From Podospora bellae-mahoneyi (lineage: Eukaryota; Ascomycota; Sordariomycetes; Sordariales; Podosporaceae), in contig NC_085886.1 in the NCBI RefSeq assembly GCF_035222275.1, positions 3,100,001 through 3,164,000 on the forward strand: a DNA stretch of 64,000 bases, given 5' to 3'. Under the pieces are notes generated by a model. That model saw only the letters and a list, made by a program, of their open reading frames with translations. It did no database searches and was not told where the DNA came from. The position numbers were made by a program, and so were the translations under genes. Each line of letters begins with the position of its first letter. Position 1 is the stretch's first letter. Shown here piece after piece: positions 57,738 through 64,000 of the stretch.

Positions 57738-60268
57738 ATAAACCGGAGAGAAGGAAAAGCAAAAACGCGAGGATCTGTATCATATGTTTAGCCGACCTCC
57801 CCCGACATCACATTGCACGCCATCTTTTTCTCCAATTATTGCTACGAGCGACGAGTTGGAGGTTGATGTTTTCTTGGCCAGCCTACTCAGGGGCGGACAA
57901 GGCTGGCATCATGAGGGGCAGAGGATGGGTTGGGAGGGAGTTTTGGCATTATAAGACCTACGATGGGACAAATAGTCGCAAAGAGTGTCCCTGCAAAGCA
58001 TGCAACGAAGCAGATCAAGCGCGAGGATTTAATCATGGCTATGCAACAGTCACAAAGGATATGGGGGTATAATATGGGAGGAGGGCATTGGGACAAGGAG
58101 GAAAAAGAAGGGGACTGGCATGGCGTTGGAGGGCGTTTTTCTGCTTTTTCTTTCTGCTGATAAGCCCTCTGCCCCCGACATGGATAGCTTTTATTCCTTT
58201 GAGCTTGCCTCGATCAATGATAGCAAATGTAGATAATCAGTGTGAAGCGGTTGTGGGTTGATGATTTGGGTGGACAATTCAATATATTACAGCTGTTCTT
58301 CAAGCTTCATTATTTACATAGTTACCTTCATTTATGACGACTAACTACCATCTTTACAACCCATCCAGCCGAAAGGCATACCGTTGCTGTTGGCTATCAA
58401 TACTTGGCATCTGTCCATAACGTACCTCATATCCAAATATCTTGTCGAATTTACAGGCATATAATTGTCTACTCACGATGACTCAGTATTAACTTGGCCA
58501 CCATGCTAACTTTGGCATTCTTCTCTTTTTTGCTGTCGGAACTCCCTCTTTCCACCTGTATAGTTACGGCTGTCTGTCTTTAGGTGCATGATAGAGATAC
58601 TCATAGGGAGACTTACCACCCAGATTTAAAAACAAGACTGCCACTCATGTGATATGCCTGTGAGGTCACAACAGCTGCCTCATATGTGTAAGCCTTCCTC
58701 CATTTCCCAACCACGATATTTTGACTGGATGCTGGGTGGGGATGGTGGTGATGGTGGTGGTGGAGTATTGATGAGGAAATTTTGGGGTGGTTGTCTTTGA
58801 TTTAGTTACTTTAGGACAAGCAGAGAGGACTGGGTCTTTTGGGGGGTTTTGTTCGGGTTGGTTGGGGGAGCGGTTGGGGGTGGCTGTTTTTATTCATTCA
58901 GAACAGCTGTCACATTTTCATGTAATACCTAACTTCAACCTGCTGTCTTGGTAAGTATTTTACACCGAGATATACACATCTTCTCTGCAAATATTTTCCT
59001 ACATCCTCAAAGTTATATACACACATTCTCTCCTACACAAAAGATATATCAAAAGCAACAGCAAACAAAGCAACTCGGACATATAAATCTAGATTCGATT
59101 TCAAAAGATACAAAAAGCTATCAGCATCCCACAATGTACATGACAAGATAGGCATGTAGCTCACCTCATAAACTCACTTCCCACCTTACCTCACTCTCAC
59201 CCCCTTTATCCCCCCCCAACCCTTCACTAATTCACCACGTACCCCCGACATCTTTCATCCTACATTCCACCCAACCCCTATAGACTTATCACCACGCAAA
59301 ACATCACATCATTTCATCAAAAAAAAGTAATTTCGCAAGAAGAAAAAAAACGTTGGCTAATTACACAAGACAAGAAAACCCATCCCTCCCACGACCACAA
59401 CCTCCCAGACATCATAGAGCCACCACACTCAAGTAAAGAAACCATTTCAAGAGCAACCTCCCAACCACAAAACATCCCCAAGCTACCTCAATACCCACAA
59501 CCCCCCTTCTCCTCACATCAACAACCAGCACCAACACAAATCTTCAGCAGACAAAAAAAGCGCAAGCAAGTCAATTTCAAAGCGGGTAGAATGTGCTGTG
59601 CTCTCTGTGTGTGTGACTGTGACTGTGAACATAATGGTATAAAAGGACAGGGAAGTACAAAAAGTGTAAAAAAAAGCAAAAGAAACAGAAAAGCCAAAGT
59701 GCGTTTCATGCCTGCTGCCTGCTTCTCTTTCTTTCTCTTGCCCCCGCCCCCTTCCTTCCCTGCCGCTGTCCCTGCTTGAAATTCCTTCTGCTTTATCCAT
59801 TCCCTCCCTCTTCGCTTCCTTCCTCGCTTGCTCCTCGTAATTCATTCCCATGTTTCTCCCTGGTTGTAATCGTTGATGGCTGGGTCGCCGCAGCGTTTCG
59901 TAGTCAACAACAGAGTGTAGTTCTGTATACCTCACGCTGTCCATGTGGGCGTACAAGGTCTTCTGAATGCAATAAGGGAGGGGGGCGAATAAGACGCCAT
60001 GATATCCGGCGCTTGCTGTCAATATCGGCTTTTGCAACTCCGGTCGATCGGCCATGCATCCTGCCTTTGGCTAATTTGTAACAATCTTTCAACATTGCGC
60101 TCCAGAAACAATGTTTGGCTGTTGAGAGATCAGACCCACGACATGCGTCCAAAGGAGCCGCATGTCAAAACCATCCGCTGCATGTAGCAAACTCCAACGC
60201 CCCCCTGCCCAGCATAGGTCCATGGCTGCGCCCATCTATCCAACATGTGGCTTGGCTGGTTGGTGAAA
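57738..60268. other. Convergent 2.5 kb interval (RRM gene / YAK1), no supported gene
   Basis: The interval separates two stop codons. It contains GGTGGT/GATGGT repeats near 58740-58765 and a long stretch strongly skewed to A and C on the plus strand (about 59160-59560). A 180-codon open frame on the minus strand at 59513-60055 lies just downstream of YAK1 and has low-complexity content; it is more likely YAK1 3' UTR than a gene. Confidence 0.5.
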
Positions 60269-63221
60269 TCAGTGCCAGGGGCTCTGGTTATTCCCCATGA
60301 ACCCTTCCTCGAGTGTTCGCTCCTCCAGGTTGCGGATGAAGTTGCGTCCTGGCTGCTGGGCGCGACTGCCTCTTCTGCCTGTCCTGGTCGATGGCCCGCC
60401 CTGGTCCATGCCCACCAAGCCATCAGGAGGTGGTGGATAATAGGCAGGACTTGGCTGTAATCGAATCGGCTGGCTTGGGTCGAGGTGGCTGGCCACCCTT
60501 TGAATGGCAGCGGGAATACCGCTTTGTTGCTGCTCCATGGTCGAGGCACGCGGTCTGGGTTGTTGTTGCTGACGGTTTTGCTGCGAATACATATTGGCCT
60601 GTGGAATACCGCCGGCAGCATAGTTTGCTGGCGGCATTTGGGCAGGCGGTTGTTGTACGCCCATCTGGCCGTACCCGCTCGGTTGGCTGGCATATGCAGG
60701 TGGCGCGCCGGTATGTGACCCGCTAGGAGAATACATGGTGTTGTTGGAGTACAAAGGTGGTTGCTGTGGATGCACTGGTTGTTGATACTGCGGTGCACCC
60801 ATAGACCCGTATGCTCCCTGCGCCGCCGAGCTGGCCTGAGCCTGAGCCTGCGCTTGCTGTGCCCTCTGCTTGCTCAAAGCTTCGGCCTGAATCTGCTGCG
60901 TCGTGCCTGGCGCAGGCGATCTGTTCAGAGCGCTGGACTTGAGGTTCATTGGCGGCACAAACTGGCCGGTATACTTTTGTTGGGTGATGAAAGGGTGCAG
61001 TTTCGCTTGCTGTGGCGACCATCTCTCCAGTGGGTTGATCGTCAAGAGGCCCCTGACAAAGTCGATGAACGCGATGCGGTTATTCATCTCTGCAAAATCC
61101 AAGTCAGCTTTTTCCCCCCTCGCCTGCGTATAGGCTCCAACATACCTCTATCAATCTCCGACTGCTTCATGTTCTTCCGGGGCATTGGATACGACTTGAT
61201 GATCTCAGGCAGCGTGTTCGCCTGGAAATACTTCTTGCTGGGCTGCTCCTTGGTGTTGTGCTCCCGGGAATACTGCTCCATGCTCTTCAAGTGATATGTC
61301 CGCCTGCCAAAATCATCCTGTCTCTTCTCGAAGAAATCACCAGCTTGTTTGCCCACCTCGATCATCCAGTTTGGTGGATTTCCAAGCATCTCAACGATCC
61401 GCGAAACCTGGTTGTACTCGGAGGATCCTGGGAACAAGGGTAGACCCAGGAACAGCTCGACCACGATGCACCCCAACGACCACATATCAATTGCTGACGA
61501 ATATGGTAAGCCTAGTAGAACTTCGGGTGATCGGTAGAAACGCGACTGGATGTACGTGTACACAGTCTGACGCTCGTCGCAGGCGGAGCCAAAGTCAATA
61601 ATCTTGATAATCGGGCTCTCGAGGTTTTTCAGCAGGATGTTTTCGGGTTTGAGATCGCAATGAATCAGCCGCGCCTTGTTGAGCAGCGTGAGCCCGTTAA
61701 GCAGCTGCTGGGCAAAGACTCGGACCAGCGTCGTGCTCAACCCACGGAACTGGTTCTGTTTAATGAGCTCGTACAAATTGACGCTCAACAGCTCGAAGAC
61801 CAAGCACAGATGCTGCCTGTGAATGAATGTATCCTTGAGCCGGAGCAGATGATGATCGTCGTTCTTGTCGAGCTTGGTGTTGAGCTGCCAGCCGCGATTA
61901 GAACACAAGATCAGCTCTGTGAGGGAGATAGACCTACCAAGTCAAGCACAGACACCTCCATCATACTTTGGTTGAAGTAGGCGGTCCGGTTCTTGATCAC
62001 CTTGACAGCCACGACCTCTTGGGTCTTGAGGTTTTGGCACTTGACAACCTGGCCGAAAGTACCTTGGCCAAGAACATCCAAAATCAAGTAACGGTTCCTG
62101 ACCCTCGCAGTTAGCTTTCGCTTCAACCTCTATCGCAATCAAGACTCCAACATACTTGTGCCCGGCTTCCTCAGAGCCCAGGATATCGTTGACATAGAGG
62201 ATATAGTCACTATCCTCGTTATCAAACCCATCGTTCTTCACACCCTTGCTCGGTTTCGTCAGGACACGACGGGGATTCCGTGCCGAAGAGTACTTGAAAC
62301 TGGGATTGCAAATCTGGTACGTGGCTGGAAGGTGCGCCGTGAGAGCTTGGAGAGGCTGTTGAGAAGTGTCAGTACATACGTCACCGGCATGGGTTCAAAA
62401 TCTCGGCAATCTGGACGTACACTGATGAAGCCTCCCTCAGGGTTGGCTCTCCGGAACGGCGGCTGCGCGCTGATCTTGGGCTTCAGGTCAGATGGCCCTC
62501 GGATCTTCCTAAACTCGGGCACCGGGCCCTTGTCGTGCAATTGCATGGCTTGTTGGGGGGCACGCTTGGGAGACTTGGGATCCATGTAAGAACCGTCCAT
62601 GGCCGAGATGTTATTCGACGGCGAGTAGTTGTCTGGAATGGAGGAGTAGGGGTTTAAAGGAGGTAGCTGGGAGGCGGTTTGGCGACTACTGTTATAGTAC
62701 GGGTTCTGCGGGGCATAGTCCGACGACCGGGTCGGCGACTGTCGTTGCTGGGGCTGCGCATACTGGCTACCTCCAGTTGACTTGTACGGTGATGTAGGAG
62801 ACAAGACTTCCATGGGTGAGTATCGTTGCGCAGCGGTCGAGGGCTCTTGCTGCAAGTTCGCGGCTCGTCCACCAGAGAGGTGGTGGGAATGATGGGGGCG
62901 CAGGGGATACTTGACGCTGGAATTGACGCCGGAGTAGCCATCATGGGCATCCTGCATGGCGACGTCTCCGTTGCCGTCGCGAATCTGGGGACTGGTCATG
63001 GGCGAAGACGATGAAGATGCTTGCTGCACCTGCTGCTGCTGCTGTTGTTGTTGTTGCGGGTTTAAGCCGCCTTGGTACTGGTCATACTTGAAGCCGGCTG
63101 GAGGTTGCGCCGCAGGCTGTCCATTGCTGGAGTACTCTCTGGGCGACATCTGGCTGGAGCCGTTGTATCGTCGTGAACCACCAGCGCTGGTCGGCTCGGT
63201 GTATGACTGCCACTGCTCCAT
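60269..63221 (-). CDS. YAK1: DYRK-family protein kinase Yak1
   Basis: Dual-specificity tyrosine-regulated kinase acting downstream of PKA/TOR in nutrient and stress response. Five exons (63221..62421, 62355..62156, 62097..61938, 61884..61146, 61089..60269; introns 53-65 bp) encode 906 aa. The start is ATG 63221 (MEQWQSYTEP). The disordered N-terminus has polyQ. The first splice joins GGFIS to PLQALTAHLPATYQICNP, a conserved pre-kinase block. The kinase domain begins NRYLILDVLGQGTFGQVV and contains HCDLKPENILL, DFGSACDE and the DYRK activation-loop YTYIQSRFYRSPE, whose second Tyr is autophosphorylated in the family. The C-terminal 250 residues are Gln/Pro-rich. Upstream on the coding strand, about 345 bp before the start contain no ATG, suggesting a scanning-friendly leader. 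Confidence 0.95.
63036..63057 (-). repeat. Glutamine-codon repeat in YAK1
   Basis: Mixed CAA/CAG codons encode about nine consecutive glutamines in the disordered N-terminus; length variation between strains is likely. Confidence 0.85.
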
Positions 63222-64000
63222 GGCTGCGGGCACCTCGAGATGCTTCGCTCGGAGTGGGTTGCGTCGTCGTTTGCGATGCGATGTTGGAGTTGCTTGTGTC
63301 GCAGAGGGTTTGGAGCCTTTGGGCTCGAAAGTGGGAGGGGGGACCCGCTCAGCGACGGCGGAGGCGGGTCACTATCGAGCCAAGCAACCGAGCAAGGTCT
63401 CAGGGATGGAGCCGTTTCTCAGCACGACCTGAGCTTGGAGCCTAGGTCACAGCAGGACAGGGGCGCTTGGGATCTTCTCTTGTTTTGCGCGAGCTAGGAG
63501 AAGCGGGAGAGAGAGCAGAACAAAAAAACGATGGACGTGAAATACCTAGGACAGACGGATCAGGATCTCATTGTGCCAGAGGTAGGAGGTACCTGTTGTG
63601 GGGGGTTGAAAGAGCTGAGTTTGGCGGGAGTGGGAAAGTTTGGGAGCGCAACACCACGCACTGCACCTACGGCACCGTGGGGACCACACGATTTGGCCGT
63701 GTCACGTCAGCGCCAACGTGAAAGCAATTTGCAAAGTAATCGCTTGGTAGCCAGCTTCGGGCTGCCTGTTGGCAATTCCTTTTCCGACGGAATTGGCTCT
63801 TTACTCGTTTTCCTGTCTACAAAATGACATTTCCCCTGTCGTTGCGAGAAAACTCTTTATCTTGTTCTCTATCTTGTCGTTTCAGGTCTGCCTGTGGCAG
63901 CTGGAGGTCTTTGGCACACACATGCCACACACGACACAACAAGATGTGGCCCAAGCTTGATACCATCGAATACGCGCTGGAGGGGCAAAAAAACCGCTGA
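63222..64000. promoter_or_regulatory. YAK1 leader and promoter region
   Basis: Upstream sequence of YAK1 to the right window edge. No CAT (minus-strand ATG) occurs between 63222 and about 63567 although ATG is frequent on the plus strand there, so this part is probably transcribed leader. No other gene is supported before the window ends. Confidence 0.5.

Noticed and set aside
59513-60055. 180-codon minus-strand frame downstream of YAK1
   Set aside because: Charged low-complexity content, no domain, position just after the YAK1 stop; more likely YAK1 3' UTR.

Overview
This 64 kb window looks like a nuclear chromosome segment of a filamentous ascomycete, most likely a sordariomycete and probably Sordariales. 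The reasons are that introns are mostly 48-84 bp with GTRNGY-type donors and CTAAC/CTGAC branch points, intergenic regions are compact, and the proteins match filamentous-fungal families. These include a trifunctional TRP1/trpC of the Neurospora type, a Nup188 of about the length known from Chaetomium, and ATG1, YAK1, GPI10 and AFI1/mesA orthologues. I see no bacterial operons, CRISPR arrays, intact transposons, rRNA or convincing tRNA genes. The genus call is inference. All exon-intron models were built by hand from splice signals and frame continuity.

Layout. 1-14 kb: a TPR-DnaJ co-chaperone cut by the left edge, a myosin regulatory light chain-like EF-hand protein, an AFI1/mesA DENN-type polarity protein, S-formylglutathione hydrolase, a small cysteine-rich secreted protein of three short exons, and the GPI mannosyltransferase GPI10. 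14-25 kb: ornithine aminotransferase, then about 3.8 kb without a recognisable gene (microsatellites and two hairpins), then a 1 kb ATG-free leader leading into ATG1. 25-34 kb: the nucleoporin NUP188 and tryptophan gene TRP1, divergently transcribed. 34-45 kb: an AT-richer interval with a repeated TCGGACGA motif, a BRCT/WGR-like protein, the SNARE USE1, and a nine-exon ankyrin-CorA-like membrane protein. 45-64 kb: the complex I assembly factor NDUFAF7, DNA polymerase alpha POL1, a mitochondrial PPR protein, an RRM protein, and the DYRK kinase YAK1.

The genes are mostly unrelated housekeeping functions: membrane traffic and polarity, autophagy, nuclear pore, replication, mitochondrial biogenesis, amino-acid metabolism and formaldehyde detoxification. 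They do not form a metabolic cluster. The clearest regulatory signals are three ACGCG (MCB) cores upstream of POL1, a TGACTCA (Gcn4/CPC1) site upstream of TRP1, and strong strand-specific depletion of ATG before ATG1.

I do not see a convincing new multi-gene system. The most unusual items are the ATG1 leader, the ankyrin-CorA protein that lacks the GMN motif and carries a 15-nt micro-exon, the 8-cysteine secreted protein, the apparent dual-start formylglutathione hydrolase, and the TCGGACGA motif array.
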